A DNA stretch of 64,000 nucleotides, taken from NCBI GenBank assembly GCA_022701365.1, contig JAKUHH010000084.1, positions 744,001 to 808,000 of the forward strand, in the 5' to 3' direction. Positions 20,684-32,992 of the stretch are shown here, piece after piece (within the stretch, counting starts at the first letter, position 1; each line of letters opens with the position of its first letter). The stretch comes from Mycocentrospora acerina. Lineage: Eukaryota; Ascomycota; Dothideomycetes; Pleosporales. Made by a program: the position numbers and the translations under genes. Below the pieces are notes generated by a model that was given only the letters and a program-made list of their open reading frames with translations, searched no databases and was not told the DNA's origin.

Positions 20684-21985
20684 ATGTCGCAGACAATCAC
20701 CAACGAACCATCGATTCTGATTGTCGGTGCCGGAACGTTTGGCATATCTATAGCTCTCCATGCTTCAAAGGAGTACCGTGACCCCAGTCGAATAACTGTC
20801 CTCGACCGCTGGGCGCCTGATGCTCCACATGAAGAAAGAGTTGCAGCCGCGATCGATAGCAGCCGCATTGTTCACACGCACTATGAGAATGAGGCTTACA
20901 GGAGAATGGTGCAACAAGTGATGCACACGTGGAGTTGGACGATGGGCTATTTGGGTCATTTCCAAGAGACTGGGTTGGTGGTGTGTGATCGCCGAAATGA
21001 GACCGGCACAGAGAAGGGCCCGGGCAGATCCAAAAATGGTAACGATTTGGAAAGTCTAAGGGAATTTGAAAAGCTCGGATTAGAGATAAGAAAGAACAAC
21101 TGTCATTTTGAGATGAAGGCAGGATGGGTCGATGCAGCAAGCGCGACGGCGAGTTTCACGCGAGTTGCCGAAGGCAGAGGTGTCCACCGTATCACCGGAG
21201 AAGTTGAGGAACTTGTTTTGGATGCTGAAAAACGGCAGGTCATAGGTGTGCGAACAAGAACTGGCGAGGTGCTGAAAGCGGATAAAATCATACTGGCGAC
21301 GGGTGCTTGGACGAGCATGCTCCTCTCGCCGATCGAAGACGCATTACATATACCTGAATCTAAAAGCATAGAGCAACAGGTTACCGCTGTAGGCCGTCTC
21401 TCGGCCTACTACCACCTGAGTGAAGAAGAGACACGGAGATTGGTTGATGCGAAATCACCCATCGTTGTTGTACCTGGAGAAGTTGAGATTATTCCACCAA
21501 GTCTACAGAATCGTACCTTGAAGATCAACGACTTGAAGACTGAGATTATCAATACCCTCACAACATCTTCTGGAAGGAGAATTTCCGCCCCATCCAAGGA
21601 GAAACATATCAATGTCCGCGGTGACTTGAAGAAAATTAGCGAGGATATAATAAAAACCGCATTACCGGGTTTCATGAAAGACAGAAAGGCAGATCGATGG
21701 CGCGTATGTTACGATGCTGTAACGCCAACTGGAGACTGGGTCATGTCCCGACATCCTGATACAAGGCTTAAGAATTTGTACATTGTGATTGGTGGCAGTT
21801 TCCATAGCTACAAGTTTCTACCTGTCGCAGGAAAATACATGTTCAATGTTTTGAAGGGGGAAAACAACGGAGTTGAAGGGGAAGAGTCGTGGGCATGGAA
21901 GACAGCCGAATGGTGGGATAAAGAGAGAAGAGAGGTGAGGGAGTTTGAGGGAAGCGAGAAGGGTGAAACGAAGAGTAGGCTATGA
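20684..21985 (+). CDS. FAD-dependent amine oxidase (fructosyl amino-acid/sarcosine oxidase type), peroxisomal
   Basis: Single exon. The first ATG of the frame is at 20684 and gives 433 aa with the dinucleotide-binding motif ILIVGAGTFG (GxGxxG at residues 15-20) close to the start, then TVLD at 38-41 for the ribose-binding acid. The C-terminal half has CYDAVTPTGDWVMSRHP and a Gly-rich block before FLPVAGKYM, typical of the DAO family. The first Cys aligns with the residue that carries FAD covalently in fungal fructosyl amino-acid oxidases. The protein ends in Ser-Arg-Leu, a type 1 peroxisomal targeting signal, which fits an H2O2-producing oxidase. It likely oxidises a secondary amine such as a fructosyl or N-methyl amino acid; sarcosine, pipecolate and fructosyl substrates cannot be told apart here. 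Confidence 0.85.
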   Translation: MSQTITNEPSILIVGAGTFGISIALHASKEYRDPSRITVLDRWAPDAPHEERVAAAIDSSRIVHTHYENEAYRRMVQQVMHTWSWTMGYLGHFQETGLVVCDRRNETGTEKGPGRSKNGNDLESLREFEKLGLEIRKNNCHFEMKAGWVDAASATASFTRVAEGRGVHRITGEVEELVLDAEKRQVIGVRTRTGEVLKADKIILATGAWTSMLLSPIEDALHIPESKSIEQQVTAVGRLSAYYHLSEEETRRLVDAKSPIVVVPGEVEIIPPSLQNRTLKINDLKTEIINTLTTSSGRRISAPSKEKHINVRGDLKKISEDIIKTALPGFMKDRKADRWRVCYDAVTPTGDWVMSRHPDTRLKNLYIVIGGSFHSYKFLPVAGKYMFNVLKGENNGVEGEESWAWKTAEWWDKERREVREFEGSEKGETKSRL

Positions 21986-23532
21986 GATGTTTGTGTTGAT
22001 TGTTTCTACATAACGGTCGCGTAGGTAGACTTACAAACTCTCTATGTAGTGTAGGGCGTATCTGGTAGGTGTAAAACGAAAAAAGCAGTAAGCCGGCTAC
22101 TCAGCCTGTCGTTCATTGTTTGGAACGAAAAAACAATCTTGTAATTATCTGTTTTCAGTTGAAAATGTAGATTTTCAAGATAAGTGGTTTGAGGTAACGA
22201 TATACTCTGCCAAAGGGAAAGGATGGCGGCGGTAACGAACAATACATGAAGTGTCATAAGGACTGGACTTATAAACAATTAATTGAAATTTACCTCACTT
22301 TCGAATTAAGTAAGTCACAACACTTGAAATGCAAACCGAAACTAAGAGTCTGGTTGCCATAGAAAATTTCTTTCACGAATCATTTCCACATAGTTGGCCA
22401 CTTACGGTCACACGTATCCTGATAATACGACTATTGAAATGATTTATAAAGGGCGAAAACATTCCACTTCTGTTCCAAGACTAAAGTATTCCAAGAAAGT
22501 CTACCGCTGACGATACATCTACTCTTGATTAACATTCTTCTTCATCTACAGGCTAGCTATGCCGATTCAGTGGGTATTTGATACTCGAAATATTGCTCAA
22601 ACGCCGTTTTCTATGTGACATATTAACTCAACAATTCCGAGCTACATAAAGCATTCAACCAATTATCTCGATGAGAACTAAAACTACGGCTCCTCTGACT
22701 TAGCCTTTAAGCATTTTCATACCGTAGGACGATATGTACTGCTTCACTAGAAAAAAAGATCTATTTAGTTGGGCTGACGAGCTAAGTACTAAGAAAGTCG
22801 ACCCTCCCGCCGAAGTAACATGACAATCTAATTTTAAAGAGTCATTGGTAGATTGTATCACCAACATAGTGGAACTTCAAATCAGACTTCTCATAGCACT
22901 TCGGACATGTAATAAACCAACATTATACAGGTCTCAAACAATACAAAGCAGCCACAACTCTGTACCCGCCGTCCATGCTGTCATGATTTCTGGAGAATGC
23001 TCCTCAATAACCTCGAAAAACTTGAAGTCTCGCCTGGAATCTGGGCATCTTAGCAACGTGCTATGATATGGAAAAGCAGAATCATCATGTCCATGATACG
23101 CGACTTACTCGACCAAATATCCTCAAGCCGCTAGCATGTGCTCAAGATGGTATCTGGGTCACGCTTCTGGGATGAGCTCGATTCAAAGCTAGACGCCCTC
23201 GAGACCACTACCATATTATGGGTGTTGAAGCTTGCCCCTTGAAGGCTCATAATCGACTGGTAGCGGTGGAAGAGCACGAAGGATGTTCTCCTCGAGGCTG
23301 AATGTAAGTATCTGGAACAACTTGATGATGAAGACGAGGAACAAACTCATAGGAGATCTGCGGAAGATTTGTGCGCGTGGAAGTGGCAATTAATGTGGAA
23401 CTATCTCGTCGAGGAGCCCAAGTGCGTGTTGTCGTCATATGCGGGTAACAATAACAAACATGGTCGCTCATATATCATTGTCAAAGCGATACAACGACAT
23501 AATATTTATCTTTTGCCCTGCAACATGCTCAT
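21986..23532. other. Intergenic region
   Basis: 1.5 kb of AT-rich DNA between convergent genes. Short frames only; no domain, tRNA or repeat was recognised. Confidence 0.4.
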
Positions 23533-24688
23533 CTATGCCTTCACCTTAATTACTACCTTCCCAAAATGTCCTCCGCTGTAGAGATGCTGCAGTGCTTTAT
23601 CTGCCTCCTCAAACTTGAAAACCTGGTCAACAACAGGTCTGATCTGCTTCTCTTCGTAAAATTTCAACATCCGTTCCATCTCGTCCCTTGGCCCGTTGAG
23701 AATACCCTTTAGCGTGACATTCCTCTTCAAGCAAAGCAGATTGGTATTGGTCCTATCACCTGCTTCATCTTGCTTCCCACTCAAATACCCAATGCAGGAT
23801 ATCAGCCCACCAAACCTTACACAATCGAATGACTTCCGCAGTGTCATGGCACCGCCAACTTCGATGATGACATCTGCACCACGGCCAGAGGTCTTCTCGA
23901 GAACAGCAGTGTCCCAGTTTGGATTGTTACGGTAGTTGATAGTCTCCTTCGCGCCAAGAATCGCTGCGCGCTGCAGTTTCTCATCACTAGACGAAGTCAC
24001 GATGGCGTGCGCCCCGGCCGCGGATGCGATCTGCGCTGCGGAAATAGACACACCACCCGTTCCTTGGCAAACAACAGTCTCACCTTCTCCGATGATTTCG
24101 CCCTTAGGGCGCATGCAATTAAGACTCATCCATGCGGTCACCGCAGCGATAGGCAGGCATGCCGCCTCATCATCGGTCAGGTAATCTGGGATCTTCACGA
24201 CACCGAATGTGGGGAATAAGCGGTATTGAGTGAGAACACCAGGTGCAGGGCCTCCAAGACCGCTACTCATATCTTTTTCTTGGACTTGGCCTGTGATATG
24301 AGTTTGCGCGAAAGTACTGATGACGCGGTCACCAGCTTGGAGTCTAAATGCCGGGTTTTTGTAAGGATCGGAAGAGTCATCATGTGATGGACCGACGGCA
24401 ACGACAACACCGCACATATCGCTGCATGGCACAACAGCAGGTGGCTGTTCGACGGAGGCATGGTGGTTGTAGAGACCCATGCACACTGGTTGCGATTAGT
24501 AAGACCGTTTCAAGATACGCGTCTGCTGTGAACAAACCTTCAGTATCTCTATAATTCAGACTGACTGAATGGACTTCAACGAGTACCTCATTTTCACCCG
24601 GCGTCGGAACATCTGCTTCTCCCATCCTCAGATTCTCAAGTCCGTTTTGGCCGGTAAGCCATTGCTTGATCTTTCGCGGAGGCGCCAT
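23533..24688 (-). CDS. NAD(P)-dependent MDR oxidoreductase (zinc-type alcohol dehydrogenase-like)
   Basis: Two exons, 24688-24538 and 24485-23533, 367 aa. The 52-bp intron has donor GTTTGT and acceptor CAG and joins within Val51. The GroES-like half contains VEVHSVSLNYRDTE and later GDRVIST. The Rossmann half has CQGTGGVSISAAQIA (GTGGVS at about 192-197), a Ser-rich cofactor loop (TSSSDEK) that suggests NADPH, then GADVIIEVGG and GGLISCIGYLSG. This arrangement fits the zeta-crystallin-like MDR group that includes yeast 'zinc-type alcohol dehydrogenase-like' proteins. Obvious zinc-ligand Cys/His pairs are lacking, so a quinone or enone reductase activity is as likely as alcohol oxidation. Cytosolic. 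The laccase-like gene lies 0.9 kb upstream on the same strand. Confidence 0.88.
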
Positions 24689-25622
24689 CTTTCAAATCAA
24701 CCGCCGAGTCGCAAGGCTTCAAGATCAAATGTTCGGTTTTTACTTTTGGGGTTGTTTTCGTAAGCGCAGTATTAAATCCCTTGCTCTTATCTTTCTTCGC
24801 AAACAGATCAGAAATCTCGCTCAGCCAATCTCGACGGTGTTGAGAAAACGGGGGCGTGGGCATCTCGGGCAACACTGTTCTTATATAATCTGGTTTCTTA
24901 TTATGCGTTCTTTGGTGGATCATAAAAATGTGGAGCGGGTAAAAGTCGCCGAAAAGTCGAAGATGTGGGGAAGGTGATAATTAATGGAGACGGTTAGGCA
25001 CAAAGGCAACTGACAATATAAGGTGTTCTCATGACGATACAGGTGCTCAGCTCAGCGTTGGCATTTGTGATTCAGTGCGTCATTTGCCGTGTTCGCCCGA
25101 TTGTGGGCCGAGGTGACGGGGTGTTATCGGAAACCCATGCCACAAGTAAACCACGCACATCCAAGCCTCCAAACTCGTAATATGATCACACTATGAGCCA
25201 TGACGTCTGGGATGGGATTTTTTATATTGTGGTTCATAAATTGCAGAAACAAGCCTGGAGTCTAATTGTTCGAGTACAGCCTACGTGTATGACAGATGTC
25301 CAAAGTCGTAATCAGGCACGCGATTGCTGTCGGAACCATCGATCACGCATATCGAACAAAGAGCTTTCTCCAAAATTGAGCAATAAATGACAAAAAATGG
25401 CTACAGTCTCAGGTTCGTGCTTGCCTGAGTCGTAATAATAATCTCAAATTTGCGACGAAAAAAACACCTAATAGCAATACTATTGGTGGGAAATTGAACA
25501 ATACGCTGGTGAATTAACAAAGCGACCTACTTGAACTAGATGAACAGGAACGACTATATTTTCAAATTTAAGTAATTCAATACCACTGGTGAACGCAATT
25601 GCGACTTCTCCATATTTGGCTC
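24689..25622. other. Intergenic region
   Basis: Promoter of the MDR oxidoreductase gene and 3' end of the laccase-like gene. A 95-codon frame on the minus strand (24923-24636) overlaps exon 1 of the oxidoreductase in another frame and is not called. Confidence 0.4.
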
Positions 25623-27523
25623 TTAGTTTTTGTACTGATCTGGCACCTCTGGCCATTCATCAACCCCATCGAGTATTACCATTGCCATGCCTCCATTTAA
25701 ATGACTTTGTATATGACAGTGCAGCATGAATGCTCCTGGATTTATAACATGGTACCGGACAGCTAGCCACGTTGCATGCTGCGGGGTGGGAGCAGCTGTG
25801 ACAAAGCCGTCCCGATATGGCGGAGATATAAGGTTGAAGTTCTGAGGAATCGCAGCTACTGCGTCTGCTACCGAAGCCCACTCGAATATTCCCTCACCAG
25901 TACCAATGATAAAACCTCGATTCGAGTGCTTATGTATAGGATGAGGCGGCTGGTTGCCTGCTGGAACGATAAGAACCAGATCAACCCAAGTGTTGTTTTT
26001 TGTGACGATGGTAATATTACCTCCGGGATTATTGGCATTTGGAGGCTGATAAAGGAGTGGTGGGCTGGCATTGTCAAGCGTGGGATGGTCAAAAGGAGTT
26101 GCATTCAGTACCCATGTGTACGAATTAATTACAGTTCCTATGGTTAGGAAGAAGGTTTGGTCGGCCTTAGGTGCGGGTTGTGGGAACTGCGGTGGAAAGG
26201 ATACCAGTCGCGCTTGGTTGAAAACTGTAACATTTTGGGATATGGGGCGGCCTGCCCGGTTGGTGTATGGTTGGGAGGTTATTTTATATGGGTCAGTCGT
26301 ATTCGTGTAATGTCCAGAGCCTTTTTTGTAAGACAAAACAGCAGTAGTATCGATTAGCTGTATTGCAGCAAGCGATGACACACGGATTCCGTAGTTTCCG
26401 TCTGGTTTGTCTACCTGGACGAATACAGAGTAACGATCACCGTTGGCAACCGTAAGCATGTTGACGGCGAGGGGATCTACATAGTGACCATCCACTGCAT
26501 AAATCCACAGCACGTGCTCATCAATACTGAACGAGAAGGTGTCAATGCCGGCAGTAGAGATGATATCAAGAGCCATCCACTTCTTTTGGCGAGGTGCTTC
26601 TATTACTTCGCGAAATCCTTGCGTCGGCGTGCATATATTAAAAACTTCAGGAGGTAAAACACTAGGATTTATGTCTGAGTGGTTGGAAGTTATTTGGAAA
26701 AATTCCGGTGGCACGCATCTATTGCTGTCAGCATTGAGGTTTTCAGGAAGTAGAGTTGCATACCCTTTGTCTGTAAGCTGTAGACCATTTGCTTGCAGAA
26801 GTGGTGCAAGATTGGCCTGAGTGAATGCGGTGAGTTCTTCGCGGGACCAGCAGTTGACAGCGCCTTTACCGTTAACAAGTAATGAATCCATACAAGTGGC
26901 GCTCTCAAGTCCAGAGGCAACTTGATCAGCCCAGGTTTGTTCAGAGGTTCTGTGACGCCAATCAGTGAGAATTAGGGGAGAGACATGTGCCTCCGCCTCC
27001 TCGAGTAAGCCGACTTCTAAGGGGGAAATCTTATGAAACGGATTAGAAATTCCAGTCTTGGGACTAATGACGATAGGACCGTAGCAGCCATCGTCAATCT
27101 GCCCGCGGCTATGAGCGTGGTAAAAGTAACTCCCATATTGGTCGGCATGCCATCTGTACGTGAAACTCGCCCCCGGTTGAATTGGTCGCTGGGTCATACC
27201 AGGAACACCATCAGCCCAAGGTGTGTTCAGCTGCTCAATACCTTAACGAACAGTCAGTGTCGTTTGGGAGAAGGGTTGTGAAACCACTGACCATGTGCAT
27301 GTATGCTAGAAGTAAATGGCATATTATTGAAAACCTCAATCTCAACCCAATTGCCTTGTTCTATCTCCAGAATAGGACCAGGAAACTTTCCATTAACAAA
27401 GATCATGTCCCGTTCATAGCCATCAGGAGAGCCCTTTCCCCAAGTCAACTCAAGCTTGAAATGGTGAGATCCTGCAAGTGTGGTACCAGCGAAAACCAGC
27501 CATAAGGCACATTTATAAAGCAT
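25623..27523 (-). CDS. Secreted laccase-like multicopper oxidase
   Basis: Two exons, 27523-27292 and 27241-25623, 616 aa. The 50-bp intron has donor GTCAGT, branch CTGAC and acceptor AAG, and splits the Gly of HAHG. Residues 1-19 form a signal peptide (LWLVFAGTTLAGS). All four copper blocks are present: IHAHGIEQ (His75, 77), FYHAHSRGQIDDG (His119, 121), HPIHKHSNRG (His511, 514, 516) and HCHIQSHLNGGM (His585, Cys586, His587, His591, Met596), so an active type 1 site plus trinuclear cluster is expected. The block-2 sequence and the ADGVPG block match pigment-associated ascomycete multicopper oxidases better than classical lignin-type laccases. It should oxidise phenolics or pigment precursors outside the cell while reducing O2 to water. 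Confidence 0.92.
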
Positions 27524-30393
27524 GCTGCCAAGGATTAAATATTTTCCGAAACTCAGAGCGCAAGTTGAACCAGAGAACGAGCGTGGTACAAAATGAGAAG
27601 TATGATGTGTCTATATACAACTCTGTAACAGTGGACACCGAGCTGCAATATGTACTCAGCTGCTCGCCTGGGCAAAGGAATCAGGTAGCCACACCAGATC
27701 TGCTATCATTGTCTGTAAGGTGCTCATGACTTGCATTGATGCAAAGCAACAGTGCGGTGAAAACATGCTTGCACGCCGTGGCGCTTGTGCGCAATACCGA
27801 GAAGCATACAAAGCGGAGTATCGAGGAGCAACGGCGCATGTAATCATATTGCCAAGTACTTTTGGTATGGGAGACGCATCGTAGTGGGCGGCGGAGTCCT
27901 GACCTGCGCATTCAATTTCACAACCCTTGTAATACTGTTGGTTGAACAGGTCAGCGTCATCAGCCCTAGACTGAAAAGGATGCAAAATTAGCCATGAAGC
28001 TAAACTGTTTTCTACAGGGCTGCCAGGATTGTAAAACCATTCTCTTGGTTCAGTGCTAGACAGCTGCATGTCAGTATGCATGTCTGAGATGAGCCTGCGC
28101 ATTGTCGCGCTGTGAGACGGCATTTTGGCTTGAGTTTGTGCTTACTGTCAGCTCGCTAGGCTATATCGCCTCAGATCCATATTTAGGAAATGCGCAATGA
28201 AACACATTGCCACTACAGACTTGTAGAAAACCAACTCGGCAGCGTTTGAATATGTAGGCGGAGACGTTGAGACGGAAGATACCGATGCGCCAAGATTCCC
28301 CACCATTTCGGGTCCCCTCACGGAACAAAGTGTCAGCAAGTGAACCTGTTTGTACCACAATCCCAACTGCAAATTATTTCACTCACACCTCATTTGCCAA
28401 CGTTTGCAGATGCATTTGCTGGAACGCTGATGCTGACCCGCGCATACATATGGCATGCGAGGGGAAGAGCCTCGGCTACACGCATTGGCGCTGTGTAACA
28501 AAGGGACCGATGTTGAGGTCAAGTCGTGTAACAAAGGTCGCAAGAAAAACGGGATTCTGCTCCGCCTTCATGAATAACATATCGAGTTTGGTCTTTTCCT
28601 CGTCAACGCCAGGAGAAACATCGTTCTACAGTATCAGTTGTCCAGGAAACACATGTCATGTGATGTTTCTCGATAAAACTACGCCTGTAGTTGTAGGCTC
28701 CCTCATCAATTTGGTTTCTTTAGTGTTTATTTTTGTTTAATTTTCTTCATGGTTAGTTGTTACAACAATCGATTCGTCTTTTGTGGATCTCTACACGCTC
28801 TCAAGGGTACGCTTTCTGAAGGGTTCCATGCCTCGAATATGAGATCACCTAAGGTACCAGACAATCCCATAGATCGGGACACAGGCCCTAAGAACGTTCT
28901 ATCGCAATTCAAGGTCACAGTCTCTTCCTGGGCGTTCTGTCCTTATGTCTCAATAAAAAAATCTCGCCGAACTAAAGTCAACTAAAGCATGGTCACTTTT
29001 GAAGAACTGTCATGTATCATCAAACGAATCTATTTTCTACAAATGTAAATTCAACAAGTGGGAAAATCTTCGCCATCAACTTGTTTCGAATCCACACATG
29101 TCAATGTACGAAATGAATGGGTCAGAAAAAAGGGTGATTTTTGCAAAAGGACTGTACAGTCTCTACAGAATTTCCTCGGAGCAACATTTGCAAAGTTACA
29201 CAGTCATCTTTGTAACTCACGAGTGTAGGACTTGCATGCAAGCATACAATTAGGACGGAGAGTTCTAGATAATCTTGGTTGTGTTACCATGCGCAAACCG
29301 AAGAATGTATTTTTCAGAAGACAAATTACTACGTAACGGCAAATTTCAAAGTAGCTGAACATTGTGGTAATGGTATCGAAACGGATAGCCATCGAAAGAA
29401 TTCTAGTCCGGACGAATTTTTTTCCAAACATGTATTTTCGATCCACTATATTGATCAAACATTGTTTAAGCCGATAATACAGTCTTTGTCTTAGTCTAAA
29501 AGGCGTTTTCCCGCTGCCAGTGCCTACATCAGTTTCGTCTTGTTCTAATACAATGATACAATATCAAATTGGATCACCTCTCGTGCTTAATTGTTCCTTC
29601 TAATTTATTATTGTCTCAACTTGAGTGCTGCATGAAGGGGTTTTTTTTGTTTCTAATTGAGCTACGATGTCATACCACGCAACATCATGTATCTTTGAAA
29701 ATTTTATAAACTTATCCTAGTGTGAGAGACGTTCTCAATTGAACGAACTATCCATGCACGACGCATGATTTGACGTTACCTCGCATAGCGCTGTGTCTCA
29801 TCATCATGGTGGTGGCCAGTCGCACGACGTTACGAGATCGTGTGCCACAAGATAATCGAGATACAACTCATGGCCTCATAGTTTCTAATTCTTCACAAAT
29901 TCTACAATGTTCATCTTCAAAAAAACGTCAGGTCACCCAGGCAATTGCCAGATTTTGAAGAGCTGCTAGCAACTTAGTCAGCATTCGCCCCAAAAAATGA
30001 GTCGCCGACTGCAAACCTAGTCAGCGAAGAGTTAATAGAAAATATGATAACCTTTAATCATTCAATCTATCATAATTTGACAGAAGGGTGCCTCGAATTC
30101 AATAGTAATCTGTTGTCGATAGCTGTCAAAGCGATGTGATTAGAAACAAGAGCATAATTATCAACCGTTTCTATAGTACTCTAATCAACAAGCCAACGGC
30201 TAGGGGTCATCGTCTGATGGCTTTTGAAGACGAATTCATAGCCACGCTTTTCCTATGTTAGCGCGTAATCCTATTCGTCAACTCATTGTACCAAACATGT
30301 TGGAATTGTACTTCAGGGATTTTCATAGAATATAATTAATATTCATACAAGTTCTATTCTTACAGTGGCTGATGAAGCTGACCGCCTAGCAGA
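27524..30393. other. Long intergenic region
   Basis: 2.9 kb of AT-rich DNA between the start of the laccase-like gene and the stop of the Pth11-like gene. It contains one weak frame (27656-28123, listed separately) and many short stop-interrupted frames. No repeat family or RNA gene was recognised. Confidence 0.4.
27656..28123 (-). CDS. Doubtful small ORF, 155 codons
   Basis: A minus-strand frame opens at an ATG with A at -3 (28123). The product is rich in Ser, Ala, Cys and Met and has no recognised domain. A stretch inside it (GTAGAA donor, GCTAAT branch, TTTTCAG acceptor, roughly 28018-27973) could be an intron, which would change the product. It lies upstream of the laccase-like gene on the same strand. 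It may be a lineage-specific small gene or chance. Confidence 0.2.
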   Translation of the reverse strand: MPSHSATMRRLISDMHTDMQLSSTEPREWFYNPGSPVENSLASWLILHPFQSRADDADLFNQQYYKGCEIECAGQDSAAHYDASPIPKVLGNMITCAVAPRYSALYASRYCAQAPRRASMFSPHCCFASMQVMSTLQTMIADLVWLPDSFAQASS

Positions 30394-31785
30394 TCATGTT
30401 TTAAATGTGCCTGTTGTAGCTGATGTTTGTGGAAATGGTGTTCCAGGTGTGGATAATGCGTCTCCATGACTTTGACTCACCTCGGTCGTCACCACGATGC
30501 CACCGTCTGGCTGATCGCAGCTGGTGTAATTTTTGGTTGGAATTCCAACTTGCTTGAATAACTCTTCCTCTGACTCTGTACCTCTCACGAAATGCTCCAA
30601 ATTTGTGAGGCTTCCCCTCGACATTTTGTTCTTTTTCCGTGTGTAACGTGAGGACCCTCCTATGGTTTCGAGATCCTGTGATCCTCCCTTAATCGAGCTC
30701 AATTTGTACCCTCTGTCTTTTGAAGGGCCGCTGTCTGAGTTAGACGTACTTCCACCGGTCAACCTCAGCCATAGAGCTTTGAGAGGAGGTAGGTTCATGG
30801 CAACTATCGCAAGTTGAATCTCGATCGCAGCATAAATGACCATCTTCCCAAGTATGTACGAAAAGTCAGTCGACGAATTCAACTCGAACAGCGGGATGAG
30901 ACGGAAGCAAGCGACCAGGACTGCGGATGCGCCAAAACTGATGACTGAGAGAACAGCAATCTTGCGTCGTAAAGACATCTGAAGGTTGAGAACCGTTGAT
31001 ATAGGAAGCACAAGGATGTAAATGTCCTGGAAAATGTTCTAGATCTGTGTTAATCCAAGCACACTTTTAAAACTTATAGTGCAAAAGAACATACCAACAG
31101 TGACGGAACAACGAGAAGAACAAGCTTGGGCAAACATTTTGCATCTGGGTGTGATCCAGGATGAAAGATCTCATCAAAAGGAACACACTGAAGGATGGCG
31201 ATGAGACTGAAGGGTGTATAAGTCAGAGATACAAACAAGTTTGATATGTATACTCACAGATTAACGATGAAAAATATAGTATTCGTGGCCATCCCGATGT
31301 ATACGAGCAAGCGAAATGTCTTGCCTGGCGATAGTCGAAGGTAAAAGCACAGGAATGCCATCTTGATGACCCAATGAACGAAATAGTAGTAGACCTCCTC
31401 AACAAAGAGTACTTTCAGGATTTGAAGCTGTGCAATGCCACTAACATCGCTTACGTGTCTGTAGTTGTTTGTTGGCCTATCCGCACATAGCTACAGAAGT
31501 GGCTGGGTCAAACTTACAAGCCGCACCCCCAATATAAGAATAAGTGTAAAATCGCCTGCTGACCACAGCTTATCACCTATAGATTTCTCTTCTCAGTTAC
31601 AAAGTCAAGAATATCAGAATATCGTTGCATAGACTTACACCGACGATGATCGCAAGGCGGTCATCGCACCCCCATGATTTCAAAATTGAGCCACGGCAAT
31701 AAAGTCTCAAGAACACGGTGCTGAGCCCGAGGGCAAATGTGATGTACGCCACGGCATACGCTGTTGTGCGAAGGTGTTCTGACAT
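30394..31785 (-). CDS. Pth11/rhodopsin-like seven-helix membrane protein
   Basis: Five exons: 31785-31639, 31576-31518, 31458-31258, 31206-31095 and 31038-30394, 387 aa. The introns are 62, 59, 51 and 56 bp, and all phases agree. Seven hydrophobic segments are visible. Family blocks include FLRLYCRGSILKSWGCDD after helix 1, GQQAILHLFLYWGCGLH, FVEEVYYYFVHWVIKMAFL, FYLRLSPGKTFR, DIYILVLPISTVLNLQMS and KMVIYAAIEIQLAIVAMNLP. These match the fungal rhodopsin domain of Pth11-related receptors, which sense surface or nutrient cues in the plasma membrane. There is no N-terminal CFEM domain. The C-terminal tail of about 110 residues is Ser/Thr/Gly-rich and probably cytoplasmic. The gene is divergent from the P450 with 1.2 kb between start codons. 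Confidence 0.9.
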
Positions 31786-32992
31786 GTGTAAAATTCAGGA
31801 GGCAACTCGGCACTGAGAGGTCTCGGCAGTTGGAAAGAAAAGGGAATAACATTTATATACTCTTCGATTTTATTTTCATAGACAATCAAGCGCAGGGAGC
31901 TACCTCAGACCTCAGCGTCGCATCGAGGCTGGAAGAAGCATATCCTAATTCGGGAGAGATTTTTCCGCTGCCATCCTCAACTGCCCACGGGTTGTGCATC
32001 GATTTTGAAACAACACTAGTCAATATAGACATGTATAAATCATGTGATATAAAGCGATTCATGCAGGTGGACAAAAGCTGATGCTGATCGTGCCAACAGT
32101 TTGCCGTGAGCGGCAAAGCCATCACTCGCTTGTTCTGTTGATGAAATCTTGGGTGGCGCCTTCCCGTCTTCCCCTAGGTCTTTGCTTTTTTTCAATTCTG
32201 CAGAGGGCTGGAAACGGACAGTTTTTGCTATGCCCCCTCTCCCGACTAAACCTGTGATCACCACAACGCATCATCAATTCATAATGCGATTAAGTGCTGA
32301 CTATTTCTCAGCTACCAGATTTTGCGTGATAGGCTGATGACGATTGGAACACAGGGACCTACTGTTCCCTTGGGTTGCTGGTAAGCTGGAGAATAATGCA
32401 ACTGGGAAATTCCTCGACTATAGACTGGTTACTATATGCGAATGCCCCCACTCATGAAAGTCCGCTTCTTATAGATCAAGCCTCAGCCTGCAAGCGACCC
32501 ACCAGTCAACGATGTAGTTGTGCTCGTTTCCTGAATGCTGGGTCAAGAGCGGTACCTGATGTATTAAGCTTAGATTCTTGCCGCAGCGCTATGAAGTTCT
32601 TTTAGGGGCCGGTAGAAACCGCAGCAGAACCAAGCGCCTAATGTGCACGAGACGTGCAAGCGACAACAGCAAACGTCCCGCCGCACGGGTCGCAACGAAA
32701 CCTCCCGTACCGGAAAAATGGGTCCAATATGTAGGCCCGGCCAATCAAGAGTCAAATCCACCATGGCAAGCCCAGAACCGATTTACTTGCAATGTCCACC
32801 TTCTTTTCTTCACCTAGACAAAGACTTTGGAGGAGACCGCGTACCGCTGACCCGCATGAGTGGTCATGGGGGATATGCAGCTGTGTTCAGATCAGAATCC
32901 ACAGATGCCTAATATGTAACCTGTCGTTTCCATGACTGTCCATTTCTTCTTCTCCTTACTTTTCTTTTCCCAGCCCTCTCAAACGATTGAAT
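31786..32992. other. Divergent promoter region, Pth11-like / P450
   Basis: 1.2 kb between two divergently transcribed start codons; it must carry both promoters. A pyrimidine-rich stretch precedes the P450 ATG (32936-32972). No specific binding site is claimed. Confidence 0.5.
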
